Notes: generated by a model not told the origin, from the sequence alone. DNA of 26,526 bases from Pseudomonadota bacterium (GCA_023417665.1 JAEZFA010000089.1:1-26526), one strand, 5' to 3'; counted from the first letter of the stretch, positions 13,391 to 22,169 are shown. Program-made: numbers and translations.

Positions 13391-15512
13391 CGCAGGCTGG
13401 AACCTCAACGCGCTCGGCGCGACCCCTTCGGCCAACAAAATCCCGTCCCCGCAGATCGTCCACGGCATCCCGCTCGTGGACGATTATGCCTGGCTGCGCG
13501 ATCCGAAATGGCAGGAAGTATTTCGCGATACCTCGGTCCTGCAACCGGAGATCCGCAGCTATCTCGAAGCGGAGAACGCTTATACCAAGCGCGCCTTCGC
13601 GCCCTACGAGCCGCTCAAGAAAAAACTGATCGCCGAAATGCGCGGGCGCATCAAGGAAGACGATTCCTCGGTGCCGACACGCGACGGCCCTTATGAGTAT
13701 TTCTCGCGATATCGCGACGGCGGACAGCATCCGTTGATATGCCGGAAACCTTCCGGCGGTGGCGCGGAAGAAGTCATGCTGGACGGCGATGCGCTCGCAG
13801 AAGGAAAATCCTACTTCTCGCTCGGCGGCGCATCGCATGCGCCCGACCACAAGCTGCTCGCATGGAGCAGCGACGACAAGGGCTCGGAGCTTTACACCGT
13901 TCGCGTACGCGAACTTGCCACCGGCAAGGATCGCGAGCATCTCGTTACCGACACCGGCGGCGGCCTCGTATGGCTCGATGATGCCAGCGGCTTTTATTAT
14001 GTGAAACTCGACGCGGAGCATCGCCCTTCGCGCGTTTATCTGCACCGGCTGGGCACGGCCGCAACCCAGGACGAACTGGTCTACGAGGAAGCCGACAAGG
14101 GCTTCTTCGTCAGCATCGGAAAGTTGCAGGCCGACCGTTTCGCGGTGATTTCGACCGGCGATCACGATACGTCCGAAGTTCACCTGCTTGACCTGAAGGA
14201 CCCGGCCGCCAAGCCGCGGCTTATCGAGAAGCGCACGGCCGGCCTTCGCTACGAGGTGGAACACCACCCCTCGTTCAACGGCGAGGAAGTCCTCGTTATC
14301 CTGACGAATGCGGATGGCGCGGAAGACTTCAAGATCGCGACCGCGCCGCTCGCCAATCCGAGCCGTGCAAACTGGCGCGACCTCATCGCGCATAATTCCG
14401 GGACGCTGATCCTCGATTGCTCGATCTTCCGCGACTGGATGACCCGGCTTGAGCGCCATGAAGGCTTGCCGCGCATCATCGTGCGCGAGATCGCAACCGG
14501 GGCGGAACATTCCATCGCGTTTGAGGAAGAAGCCTATTCGCTGGGCTCGTCCACCGGCTACGAATTCGTCACCGACAATCTGCGCTTCGTCTATTCCTCG
14601 ATGACGACGCCGGCGGAAGTCTGGGACTACGACATGCGCAAGCGCACGAGAGAAATGCGCAAGCGCCAGGAAGTACCTTCGGGCCACAATCCGGCGGACT
14701 ACGTCACACGGCGTATCTTCGCCAAGGCGAAGGACGGCGCCATCATCCCGATCTCGCTGATCCATCACGTTTCGACGAAGATCGACGGCGAGGCACCCTG
14801 CCTGCTTTACGGCTACGGCTCCTACGGCATTTCGATGCCCGCGAGTTTCTCGACCAGCCGTCTCTCGCTGGTCGACCGCGGATTTGTTTATGCCATCGCG
14901 CATATCCGCGGCGGCACCGACAAAGGCTGGCGCTGGTATCTCGACGGCAAGATGGAGAAGAAGGAAAACACCTTCACCGACTTCATCGCCTGCGGCGATC
15001 ATCTCGTCACGGAGAAGTTTGCGAGTGCGAACCGCATCGTCGCGCATGGCGGCTCGGCGGGTGGCTTGCTCATGGGCGCGGTCGCGAACCTGCGGCCAGA
15101 TCTGTTTGCGGGCATCATCGCGGAAGTGCCGTTCGTCGATGTCATCAACACGATGCTCGACGGCACGCTCCCGCTGACCCCGCCGGAATGGCCCGAATGG
15201 GGCAACCCCGCGACCGATAAGGCCGTGCTCGAACGCATGCTGCGCTACTCGCCCTATGACAACGTAGCGGCCAAGGACTATCCAGCCATGCTGGTGCTTG
15301 CGGGCCTGACCGATCCGCGCGTCACCTATTGGGAGCCGGCGAAGTGGGTCGCGAAACTCCGTGCGCTCAATACCGGAAAACAGCCGATTTTCCTGAAGAC
15401 CAACATGGACGCCGGACACGGCGGCGCCGCGGGGCGTTTCGACCGGCTTGATGAAGTCGCCATCGCCTATGTGTTTGCCATCGTGACTGCTGGCGCCGCA
15501 GCGCAAGCATGA
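13371..15512 (+). CDS. ptrB: S9 family prolyl oligopeptidase, oligopeptidase B-like
   Basis: A 713-aa serine peptidase that cuts short peptides, typically after basic residues in oligopeptidase B. An N-terminal beta-propeller (about 70-420, beginning IVHGIPLVDDYAWLRDPKW) precedes an alpha/beta-hydrolase domain with the nucleophile in AHGGSAGGLLMGAV (Ser562), Asp648 in LTDPRVTYWEP and His683 in NMDAGHGGAAGR. YGYGSYG and FVYAIAHIRGGTDKGWRWY are typical of oligopeptidase B. No signal peptide is seen, so it is cytoplasmic. Its start lies inside msrB in another frame, and its stop overlaps the transporter ATG (ATGA, 15509-15512), making a three-gene unit. The substrate is not determined from sequence. 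Confidence 0.93.
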   Translation: MTRAKPDAGWNLNALGATPSANKIPSPQIVHGIPLVDDYAWLRDPKWQEVFRDTSVLQPEIRSYLEAENAYTKRAFAPYEPLKKKLIAEMRGRIKEDDSSVPTRDGPYEYFSRYRDGGQHPLICRKPSGGGAEEVMLDGDALAEGKSYFSLGGASHAPDHKLLAWSSDDKGSELYTVRVRELATGKDREHLVTDTGGGLVWLDDASGFYYVKLDAEHRPSRVYLHRLGTAATQDELVYEEADKGFFVSIGKLQADRFAVISTGDHDTSEVHLLDLKDPAAKPRLIEKRTAGLRYEVEHHPSFNGEEVLVILTNADGAEDFKIATAPLANPSRANWRDLIAHNSGTLILDCSIFRDWMTRLERHEGLPRIIVREIATGAEHSIAFEEEAYSLGSSTGYEFVTDNLRFVYSSMTTPAEVWDYDMRKRTREMRKRQEVPSGHNPADYVTRRIFAKAKDGAIIPISLIHHVSTKIDGEAPCLLYGYGSYGISMPASFSTSRLSLVDRGFVYAIAHIRGGTDKGWRWYLDGKMEKKENTFTDFIACGDHLVTEKFASANRIVAHGGSAGGLLMGAVANLRPDLFAGIIAEVPFVDVINTMLDGTLPLTPPEWPEWGNPATDKAVLERMLRYSPYDNVAAKDYPAMLVLAGLTDPRVTYWEPAKWVAKLRALNTGKQPIFLKTNMDAGHGGAAGRFDRLDEVAIAYVFAIVTAGAAAQA

Positions 15513-16411
15513 AGCAGCACGAACGGCTCGACCTTTTCGCAACCCTTGCCATGGTTGCGCTCACGGCATCGTGGGGCTTCCAGCAGGTTGCGATCAAGGT
15601 CACCAACGAGGCCGTCTCGCCGGCGTTCCAGAGCGGGCTGCGCTGCGCCGGCGCCTTTCTTCTTCTCCTGTTGTGGTGCTACGCGCGCGGCATCAAGTTG
15701 CTGGAGCGCGACGGTACGCTGGTTCCGGGATTACTTGTCGGCTTCCTGTTCGCGAGCGAGTTTGCGTTCATCTATTGGGCGCTGGTCTATACCGATGTCG
15801 CGCGCAGCATCCTGTTTCTCTATGCCTCGCCCTTTTTCGTCGCGATCGGCGCGCATTTTCTGCTGCCGAACGAGCGCATGGGGATCGCGCAGATCACCGG
15901 ATTGCTCTGCGCATTCGGCGGGCTGGTGCTCGCGCTGCGCGACAGCCTTTCCTTGCCTTCCGCCACCGCGCTGATCGGCGACACGATGATGCTTGTGGCC
16001 GCCGTGCTGTGGGCGGTCACGACACTCATCATCAAGAAGACCAGCCTTGCGAAAATTCACCCGGCGAAAACGCTCGCTTATCAACTCGGCATGACCGCAT
16101 TGTTCATGCCGGGGGCCCTGCTGCTCGGTGAAAGCGGCATCACGCGGTTCGATGGACTGGTGGCCGCTTCACTCGCCTACCAGATCGTGATCGTCGCGTT
16201 TCTTTCCTATCTCGCATGGTTCGCACTGGTGCGAACCTACCCCGCGTCCACGCTTTCGGTATTCACGTTTCTCTCGCCGCTGTTTGCGATGCTGTCCGGC
16301 GCCTATTTCCTGAACGAGCGGGTAAGCCCGCTGCTCTGGATCGCACTGGCGCTGGTCGCATGCGGAATCTGGCTCGTGAACCGGCCGCGGACGAAGGCGA
16401 GTTCAGCCTAA
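15509..16411 (+). CDS. DMT superfamily (EamA) transporter
   Basis: A 300-aa inner-membrane protein with about ten hydrophobic segments arranged as two EamA repeats (about 12-145 and 157-293). Typical EamA features are WGFQQVAIKVTNEAVSPAF in the first repeat, YWALVYTDVARSILFLYASPFF, and the C-terminal STLSVFTFLSPLFAMLSGAYF followed by ERVSPLLWIALALVACGIWLV. Such proteins export amino acids or other metabolites; the substrate cannot be predicted. It is coupled to the peptidase gene by an ATGA overlap, which hints at export of peptide-breakdown products. The stop TAA shares bases with the TAG of the convergent gene at 16408-16411. Confidence 0.92.
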   Translation: MKQHERLDLFATLAMVALTASWGFQQVAIKVTNEAVSPAFQSGLRCAGAFLLLLLWCYARGIKLLERDGTLVPGLLVGFLFASEFAFIYWALVYTDVARSILFLYASPFFVAIGAHFLLPNERMGIAQITGLLCAFGGLVLALRDSLSLPSATALIGDTMMLVAAVLWAVTTLIIKKTSLAKIHPAKTLAYQLGMTALFMPGALLLGESGITRFDGLVAASLAYQIVIVAFLSYLAWFALVRTYPASTLSVFTFLSPLFAMLSGAYFLNERVSPLLWIALALVACGIWLVNRPRTKASSA

Positions 16412-17373
16412 CGCTGCATCGCGTTCGGCTCGCCGTCCTCGTCGGCGCCCGCGCGCTGCACATGCGCCTGCAATTCGGCAAGCGACGCGAAGCGGACGAG
16501 CCCGGCCGGAAGTTCGGCCTCGATCGAGCCGTCCGAATAAAGCGTATAGGCCATGCCGGCGATGATGCCGGAACGCACCACTGAAACCTCCACGGGCTCC
16601 GGCGGCTCGGGCTGCACCGGGGGTGCGGCGGGAGCCACTCGGCGGCGCAGATCGGGCGCGGGCTGCGGAGCGGAGGGTTCGCGACGCGGCGCTACAGGCG
16701 TGGGCGTGGCGCGTGTCGGGCGGTTGGACAGCGGAATGACGGCCGTGGGTTGTGTACCACGGTCACCAGTTTCCGATTGCGCGCGCATCCAGCGCGGCTC
16801 GCTGCGCCGCGGCTGGAAATCGTCGGCCATGTCTTCCTGCCGATCTTCCGGATCGGGCATCGGCTCGGGGCGGCGCAGTTCCGGACGCGGCGCGCTGCGC
16901 GCAGGCGACGGCGAGACGCGCGGGGCACGCGCAGCCGGTTGTGGCTGCTGCGACGGCAGAGGCTCGTGTGCCACGGGCGCAGGCCGCGCGGCGCGAGGTT
17001 CCCGCGTCGGGCGCGGGGTCTCGATTTCCTCCTGTTCGATCGCAGGCGCACTGGGAACCGCCGCGCTGCGCGCGGGTGCAGCGGCGCGCGGAAGCGGACG
17101 CGGCGTTTCGGCTGCGAGTTCGTCGTTCAGGGAATTCTTCGGCGCGGCGAGGTCGTAGACAGCGTCTTCGAGACGGTCGCCCATCTCCCGCAGCGCGCGC
17201 AGGACCTGCCCGAGCGCTGCCACGACCAGCCCGCCGGCAAAAATACTGGCGCCGGCCTGCAGCAGGTCGCTGCCCAGTCCGAGGCCCGCGGAACGGTCCG
17301 GCAACCCGGCAAATGCAATGAGAAGGCCCAGTACCGACATAACGATACCGCCCAGTGTCAGGGTCATGGGCAT
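16408..17373 (-). CDS. Proline-rich membrane-anchored protein of unknown function
   Basis: A 321-aa protein. Two N-terminal hydrophobic segments (TLGGIVMSVLGLLIAFAGLP and LLQAGASIFAGGLVVAALG) form a hairpin, followed by a short charged helix (LRALREMGDRLEDAVYDL). About 170 residues of low-complexity Pro/Arg/Ala-rich linker follow, then a compact C-terminal region (SVVRSGIIAGMAYTLYSDGS, IEAELPAGLVRFASLAELQ, AHV) that looks folded and conserved. I do not recognise a named family. AAAGGAG lies 10 bases before the ATG. The linker could span periplasm or cytoplasm to present the small C-terminal domain. It faces the sodB promoter region divergently. Confidence 0.75.
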   Translation of the reverse strand: MPMTLTLGGIVMSVLGLLIAFAGLPDRSAGLGLGSDLLQAGASIFAGGLVVAALGQVLRALREMGDRLEDAVYDLAAPKNSLNDELAAETPRPLPRAAAPARSAAVPSAPAIEQEEIETPRPTREPRAARPAPVAHEPLPSQQPQPAARAPRVSPSPARSAPRPELRRPEPMPDPEDRQEDMADDFQPRRSEPRWMRAQSETGDRGTQPTAVIPLSNRPTRATPTPVAPRREPSAPQPAPDLRRRVAPAAPPVQPEPPEPVEVSVVRSGIIAGMAYTLYSDGSIEAELPAGLVRFASLAELQAHVQRAGADEDGEPNAMQR

Positions 17374-17478
17374 GCCTGAAAAACTCCTTTAGCCGAAACA
17401 GCTTGCAAGACGCATGGCAACCAGATGTAGCTGCAAGGCGTTAATTCATCCTACCAAAACACGGCTTTTCGGCGAAAA

Positions 17479-17533
17479 CCGGGGAGCGCATTCTTTTGGG
17501 CCCGGCGAGGTTGTCCCGCCTCCCGCTCCCCGG
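17479..17533. repeat. Perfect 10-bp inverted repeat at the sodB promoter
   Basis: CCGGGGAGCG (17479-17488) and CGCTCCCCGG (17524-17533) are exact reverse complements separated by 35 bases. The right arm lies in the spacer just before the predicted -10 and the left arm lies upstream of the predicted -35. It may be an operator or loop-forming site. A transcript hairpin is unlikely for sodB, because transcription should start downstream of it. Confidence 0.5.
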
Positions 17534-17540
17534 CTATCTA
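17511..17540 (+). promoter_or_regulatory. Predicted promoter of sodB
   Basis: A -35-like TTGTCC (17511-17516) and -10-like TATCTA (17535-17540) are separated by 18 bases, giving a start near 17547 and a short leader that includes AAAGGAG before the ATG at 17566. Confidence 0.45.
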
Positions 17541-17565
17541 GACTGCGAAACAAAGGAGAATTCGG

Positions 17566-18171
17566 ATGACCTTCAAACTTCCCGACCTACCCTACGCCCA
17601 TGATGCGCTGGCTCCCTACATGTCGAAGGAGACCCTCGAATACCACCACGACAAGCATCATCTGGCTTACGTCAACAACGGCAACAATGCGCTGAAGGGC
17701 TCGGATCTGGAAGGCAAGAGCCTCGAGGAGATCGTGAAGGGGTCGTTCGGCAAGAACCCGGCGATCTTCAACAATGCCGGCCAGCACTACAATCACCTTC
17801 ACTTCTGGAAGTGGATGAAGCCGAACGGCGGCGGCAAGATTCCGGGCGAGCTCGAGAAGAAGATCATCGCGGACCTCGGCTCGGTCGATAAGATGAAGGA
17901 AGATTTCATCGCGGCGGGCGTCGGCCAGTTCGGTTCCGGCTGGTCCTGGCTTGCCGTCAAGGACGGCAAGATCGTCGTGACCAAAACGCCGAACGGCGAA
18001 AGCCCGCTGGTCCATGGCGGCAAGCCGATCCTGGGCTGCGATGTCTGGGAGCACTCGTATTACATCGATTACCGCAACCGCCGGCCCGACTACCTCAAGG
18101 CGTTCGTCGAAAACCTTGTGAACTGGGACTATGTGGCGGAGATGTATGCCGACGCCATGAAGGGCGCCTGA
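17566..18171 (+). CDS. sodB: Superoxide dismutase [Fe]
   Basis: A 201-aa Fe/Mn-family superoxide dismutase that converts superoxide to hydrogen peroxide and oxygen in the cytoplasm. Metal ligands are His27 (LEYHHDKHHLAYV), the His of AGQHYNHLHFW, and Asp and His in DVWEHSYYIDYRNRRPDY. The glutamine in AGQHYNH, on the N-terminal side, points to iron rather than manganese use. No signal peptide. AAAGGAG lies 7 bases before the ATG. It has its own predicted promoter, and two hairpins follow the stop, so it appears to be a single-gene unit. Confidence 0.96.
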   Translation: MTFKLPDLPYAHDALAPYMSKETLEYHHDKHHLAYVNNGNNALKGSDLEGKSLEEIVKGSFGKNPAIFNNAGQHYNHLHFWKWMKPNGGGKIPGELEKKIIADLGSVDKMKEDFIAAGVGQFGSGWSWLAVKDGKIVVTKTPNGESPLVHGGKPILGCDVWEHSYYIDYRNRRPDYLKAFVENLVNWDYVAEMYADAMKGA

Positions 18172-18192
18172 CCGGCACCCTCCCCGACGGCC

Positions 18193-18218
18193 CGCGCCCC
18201 CGTTTGATCGGGGTCGCG
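18193..18218 (+). terminator. GC-rich hairpin after sodB
   Basis: CGCGCCCCCG and CGGGGTCGCG form a 10-bp stem with one mismatch around the loop TTTGAT, about 20 bases beyond the sodB stop. No U-tract follows, so termination by this hairpin alone is doubtful. Confidence 0.4.
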
Positions 18219-18250
18219 GATTACATCAAAAATTCATCTGCATTCGCTAA

Positions 18251-18280
18251 GGCTTGCCGTGCTGCACCGCACGGCAAGCC
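18251..18280 (+). terminator. Strong terminator-like hairpin downstream of sodB
   Basis: GGCTTGCCGTGC and GCACGGCAAGCC form a perfect 12-bp stem around the 6-base loop TGCACC. The run TCTTGCTTTCG after it is T-rich but not a clean U-tract. It is the strongest hairpin noticed in the window, and it separates sodB from the glycosyltransferase gene. Confidence 0.65.
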
Positions 18281-18414
18281 TCTTGCTTTCGTGCATGCAA
18301 TTTGCACGAATCCTGCCTTAATCGCCTACTACCTAGGCGACGGACGCGTAGCCGGCCGTCCGTACCGAAACAGGTTCCGCCCCGGCGCGAACCGGACGAC
18401 CAAATTTTCCAGCC

Positions 18415-20094
18415 ATGCGTTTCGCTACCATGAACCAGCGGGGGAATTCCGCGCCGGCCGACTTCTTTGCGCTCGTCACGCTAACCGTGCTTGCCGTCGT
18501 GGCCGGCCTTACGTTCCGGGATTACGGACTGGGCTGGGACGACTACGCGCATTCGCACTACGGCGAACTGCTCTACGCCTATTACGCATCGGGCCTGACC
18601 GACACGCGGGCATTCTCGTTCTCGAACCTGTTCTATTACGGCGGCGGCTTCGATATCGCCGCATCCGTTCTTGATCGCCTTGCACCGACCGATCTTTTCG
18701 AATCCCGTCGTCTGATGGGAGCGATCGTCGGCATGCTCGGCCTGATCGTCACCTGGCGGCTCGCCCGGCGCATCGGCGGACCGGTCGCGGGTGCGGCGGC
18801 CCTCGTGCTGCTCGCCATCACACCGATCTATTACGGGCATATGTTCATCAACGCGAAGGACATTCCCTTCGCGGTCGCGATGATTTTCCTGCTCTACACT
18901 TTCGTGCGCGCCTTCGAGGAATATCCGCGGCCGACGCCGATGACGATCGTCCTGTTCGGGCTCGCGCTCGGCCTCCTGATCGGCACGCGCGTGATCGGCG
19001 GCATCGCGATCCTGTTCGCGGGCACCGGCCTCCTCGTTTACATGCTTGCGGAAGTGAGAACGCTTGGCTGGCGCACGGCCTTGTGGCGATCCGCAACGCT
19101 GATCGGCCGTCTCGCGCTGGCGCTTCCGCTCGCTTATGTCGTCATGGCGCTGGTCTGGCCCTATGCGGTGCAATCGCCGCTGAATCCCTTCAAGGCGATC
19201 GGCTATTTCTCCAATTTCTGGGAGAAGCCCTGGCGCGAACTCTATGACGGCATGACGATTTTGATTCCGAACATGCCGCGCAGCTACCTGCCGACACTCT
19301 GCCTGCTGAAAATTCCGGAAATCGTAGGCGGGCTTGCCATCGCGTCGATCGCAGGATCCATCGTGATGATCCTCCGCGGATCGGGCACGCCGGCGAAGCG
19401 GGCATCCCTCGCGCTGCTTGTCGCTGCCGCGCTGATCCCGATCATTCTGACCGTTGTTACCCGTCCGGTGCTTTACAACGGCATGCGTCACTTCCTGTTC
19501 GTCGTGCCGCCGATGGCGGTGCTTGCCGGCGTTGCCGTTGGCTACATTCTGGAACAATTGCGCAGCTATCGCCGCGCGGCGGCGGTCGCAGGCGCGGCCG
19601 CGCTGGCAATCGCCGTAAGCCTTCCGGTGATCGATATGGTCCGGATTCACCCGTACCAGTATGCACTGTTCAATCATGCGGCCGGCGGTGTCCGCGTTGC
19701 CGCCGACCGTTACATGCTCGACTACTGGGCCCTGGGTTTCAAGGAAGCGTCGGAAACGCTGCTCGAGAAAATCAAGGAGCAGAAGCTCGTCAAGCCACAG
19801 AACCGAAAATGGAAAGTAGCCGTCTGCGGGCCGGCCGCGGTCGTCGAACTCGAGCTCGGCAAGGATTTCGAGGCGACCAACGATGCCAAGGGCGCCGACT
19901 TCGCGGTGTCACTCGGGACCTTCTACTGCGCCGAACTGTTCGCGCCGATCGTCAATGAGGTGCGTCGGGACGGCGTTGTTTTCGCGCGGGTCTATGACAT
20001 CCGCAGGCTGAGCTTCGATACCACTTACATCCCTGCGCCCGCGGAACGCCCCGCGCCGCAAGCGAACTCCGAGATTCATACATTCTGGCAGTAG
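18415..20094 (+). CDS. GT-C-fold membrane glycosyltransferase (ArnT/PMT-like)
   Basis: A protein of about 559 aa with around ten to twelve hydrophobic segments and a soluble C-terminal part from about residue 430. The first extracytoplasmic loop carries an Asp pair in DYGLGWDDYAHSHYGELLY, the place where GT-C enzymes keep their catalytic acid. RRLMGAIVGMLGLIVTWRLA and AITPIYYGHMFINAKDIPF follow, as in family 39/ArnT-like proteins that use polyprenyl-phosphate sugars in the periplasm. The acceptor is unknown and could be lipid A, a glycan or a protein. Two in-frame ATGs (18415, 18430) are possible and neither has a good ribosome site. It stands alone between the sodB terminators and the convergent M20 peptidase gene. 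Confidence 0.8.
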   Translation: MRFATMNQRGNSAPADFFALVTLTVLAVVAGLTFRDYGLGWDDYAHSHYGELLYAYYASGLTDTRAFSFSNLFYYGGGFDIAASVLDRLAPTDLFESRRLMGAIVGMLGLIVTWRLARRIGGPVAGAAALVLLAITPIYYGHMFINAKDIPFAVAMIFLLYTFVRAFEEYPRPTPMTIVLFGLALGLLIGTRVIGGIAILFAGTGLLVYMLAEVRTLGWRTALWRSATLIGRLALALPLAYVVMALVWPYAVQSPLNPFKAIGYFSNFWEKPWRELYDGMTILIPNMPRSYLPTLCLLKIPEIVGGLAIASIAGSIVMILRGSGTPAKRASLALLVAAALIPIILTVVTRPVLYNGMRHFLFVVPPMAVLAGVAVGYILEQLRSYRRAAAVAGAAALAIAVSLPVIDMVRIHPYQYALFNHAAGGVRVAADRYMLDYWALGFKEASETLLEKIKEQKLVKPQNRKWKVAVCGPAAVVELELGKDFEATNDAKGADFAVSLGTFYCAELFAPIVNEVRRDGVVFARVYDIRRLSFDTTYIPAPAERPAPQANSEIHTFWQ

Positions 20095-20106
20095 GCCAGC
20101 GACCAG

Positions 20107-21486
20107 TCAGGATCGCAGCGCGTCGAGAATGCGCGCCCAGCTTCGCGCGCCTTTATGAAAGGACGAGAGATTGTATTTCTCGTTCGGCGAATGAATACGG
20201 TCGTCATCGACGCCGAAACCGATCAGTAGCGAATCCATTCCCAGATCGCGCTTGAAGTTTCCGACGATCGGAATCGAACCGCCCGACCCTTTCAGGACCG
20301 CCGGCGTGCCCCATTCGGCGGCAAGCGCCTCGCGCGCCTTTTTCAGATAAGGCGAGTCCAGCGGCAGTTGCAACGCGGGGCTCGCGCCATGCGACAGAAA
20401 CTCGGCCTTGCAGTCGGGCGGAAGCTGCTTCAGCACGAATTCGCGGAACGCGTTGCGGATCGCTTCGGGATCCTGCCGTCCCACGAGACGAAAGGAAAAC
20501 TTCGCCGAGGCCTGCGCGGGGATCACCGTCTTCGATCCGGTTCCGGTATAGCCGCCGATGATGCCGTTCACGTCGCAAGTCGGCCGCGACCACAGCTGTT
20601 CCAGAACATGGCGGCCGCGCTCACCCGCGGGCTTGCCGAGTCCGATCTCGCCAAGAAACTTCGCTTCGTCGAAATCCAGCGCCTGCCACTGTGCCTTGAT
20701 CTCGGCATCGAGTTCGCCTGCGCCCTCGTAGAAATCCGGGATCTGAATGCGGCCCTCGGCGTCATGGATCGACGCGATGATCTGCCCGAGTACCCGGATC
20801 GGATTGATTGCGGCCCCGCCGAACAACCCGGAATGGAGATCGCGGTCGGCCGCGCGGATGACGACCTCCTCGAGCATCAGACCGCGCAGCATCGTCGTGA
20901 TTGCAGGCGTCGTGTCGTTCCACATGTCGGTATCGCAGACGAGCGCAACGTCGGCTTTCAATTCGTTGCGGTTTGCTTCCAGAAACGGCGCGAGCGACGG
21001 GCTTCCGGTTTCCTCTTCACCTTCGAGCAGGATCGAGACGCGCAACGGCGGCTTGCCTTCCGCCTCGACAAACGCGCGAAGCGCCTCGACGAAAGTCATC
21101 AATTGTCCCTTGTCGTCGGCCGAGCCGCGGCCCACGATCGCATCGCGACCGGCAACGATCTTCCTCTGCGGATCAAAGGCGGGCGTATCCCAGAGCGCGA
21201 CCGGGTCCGCCGGCTGCACGTCATAGTGCCCGTAAAACAGCACATGCGGGCCCGCATCGGGCGCCTTGCTATGGGCCACGACCATCGGATGGCCCTTGGT
21301 TTCGCGCACCGCGGCATCGAGCCCGAGTTGCCCGAGTTCTGTCGCGAGCCACGCCGCGGCGTCGCGGCAGTTCTTCGCAAAAGCCGGATCGGTGGATACG
21401 CTTTCGATCCGCATCAGCGCGAACAGCCGCTCCAGGCTGCGGTCGAGGTTCTGGTCGATCGTGGAAAGTACGCGGTCGAGCGCCAT
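20107..21486 (-). CDS. M20 family metallopeptidase (dipeptidase)
   Basis: A 459-aa zinc peptidase of the M20/M25/M40 family, probably a cytosolic dipeptidase. Metal and catalytic motifs are complete: LFYGHYDVQPADP (His87, Asp89), GRGSADDKGQLMTF, LLEGEEETGSPS (general-base Glu) and VCDTDMW. The C-terminal HSPNEKYNLSSFHKGARSWA holds the last metal histidine. The dimerisation domain covers about 200-360 (RAADRDLHSGLFGGAAINPI). GGAG lies 9 bases before the ATG. The receiver-like gene lies 60 bases upstream on the same strand. Substrate is not predictable. Confidence 0.93.
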   Translation of the reverse strand: MALDRVLSTIDQNLDRSLERLFALMRIESVSTDPAFAKNCRDAAAWLATELGQLGLDAAVRETKGHPMVVAHSKAPDAGPHVLFYGHYDVQPADPVALWDTPAFDPQRKIVAGRDAIVGRGSADDKGQLMTFVEALRAFVEAEGKPPLRVSILLEGEEETGSPSLAPFLEANRNELKADVALVCDTDMWNDTTPAITTMLRGLMLEEVVIRAADRDLHSGLFGGAAINPIRVLGQIIASIHDAEGRIQIPDFYEGAGELDAEIKAQWQALDFDEAKFLGEIGLGKPAGERGRHVLEQLWSRPTCDVNGIIGGYTGTGSKTVIPAQASAKFSFRLVGRQDPEAIRNAFREFVLKQLPPDCKAEFLSHGASPALQLPLDSPYLKKAREALAAEWGTPAVLKGSGGSIPIVGNFKRDLGMDSLLIGFGVDDDRIHSPNEKYNLSSFHKGARSWARILDALRS

Positions 21487-21546
21487 GTCACGGAATCTCC
21501 ATTTCGCGGCGACGCTAGCAACGCCGCCGCCGGGAGAAAACCGCCG

Positions 21547-22035
21547 CTACTGCGCGGACACCTTTGCACTCGGAGCAAGCGTAACCGGCTCGACTTCGAC
21601 GAGCGGCAAGCTCGGCGCTGCTGCGGTCATTCGCTCGGCACGGCGCTTCGCCCGCCGGGCGTTCTGCAATAGATGTGCGATCCGCCGATACAGGAGACGC
21701 GGCGCCACCGGCGCGCCCAATGCGGCGGTATAACCCGCGCGGACAGCCTGCCTCCGCTGTTCGTTGGTTGCGGCCGGCAGCAGCAGGATGGTCGGGATAC
21801 CGCTCGCCAGAAACGGATTTTGCGAAACCACGCCCGCCTCGTCGTTCGCCGCAAGGCCCGGCCCTTCGACGATGAAGATATCCGGAGCCGCTCCGGCGGC
21901 CGTCGCCGCTTCCGCCACGGTGGCGATACTGACAACCTCAAAGGTGCCGAATTCCGCAAGCGTCGCGCCGAGCGCCGCCCGGCGCGCGTGATCGGAATCA
22001 AGCAGCACGATCCGCGCTGCAACAAGCGACCGCAT
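21547..22035 (-). CDS. Degenerate receiver-domain protein
   Basis: A 162-aa protein whose first 120 residues follow the CheY-like receiver fold: strand one and acidic pocket IVLLDSDHARR (Asp13, Asp15), strand three PDIFIVEGPG, strand four IPTILLLPAATNEQRRQAVR and strand five GYTAALGAPVAPRLLYRRI. The phospho-accepting Asp position reads Glu57, the Ser/Thr switch is Pro-Ala, and the invariant Lys before Pro is Ala108. It is therefore probably not phosphorylated and acts as a constitutive or ligand-driven pseudo-receiver. No output domain is present; the tail is basic then Pro/Val-rich. GGTGGA precedes the ATG closely. No histidine kinase is adjacent. Confidence 0.7.
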   Translation of the reverse strand: MRSLVAARIVLLDSDHARRAALGATLAEFGTFEVVSIATVAEAATAAGAAPDIFIVEGPGLAANDEAGVVSQNPFLASGIPTILLLPAATNEQRRQAVRAGYTAALGAPVAPRLLYRRIAHLLQNARRAKRRAERMTAAAPSLPLVEVEPVTLAPSAKVSAQ

Positions 22036-22169
22036 TTTCCACCAATCGCTCTGCCCGCCGGCCGGCCGCGCAGCGCCCTAAAGTATCGCCCCGGAATAAT
22101 GCATCGTACCCACAGCGGGTCCTGATCTTCAACCCGCCTGTCGAGACAGGATTGCTGGCGGAGCCGAAC

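Noticed and set aside
13089..15542. Long minus-strand open frame opposite the oligopeptidase
   Set aside because: Same type of antisense shadow; no recognisable motifs and complete overlap with a well-supported gene.
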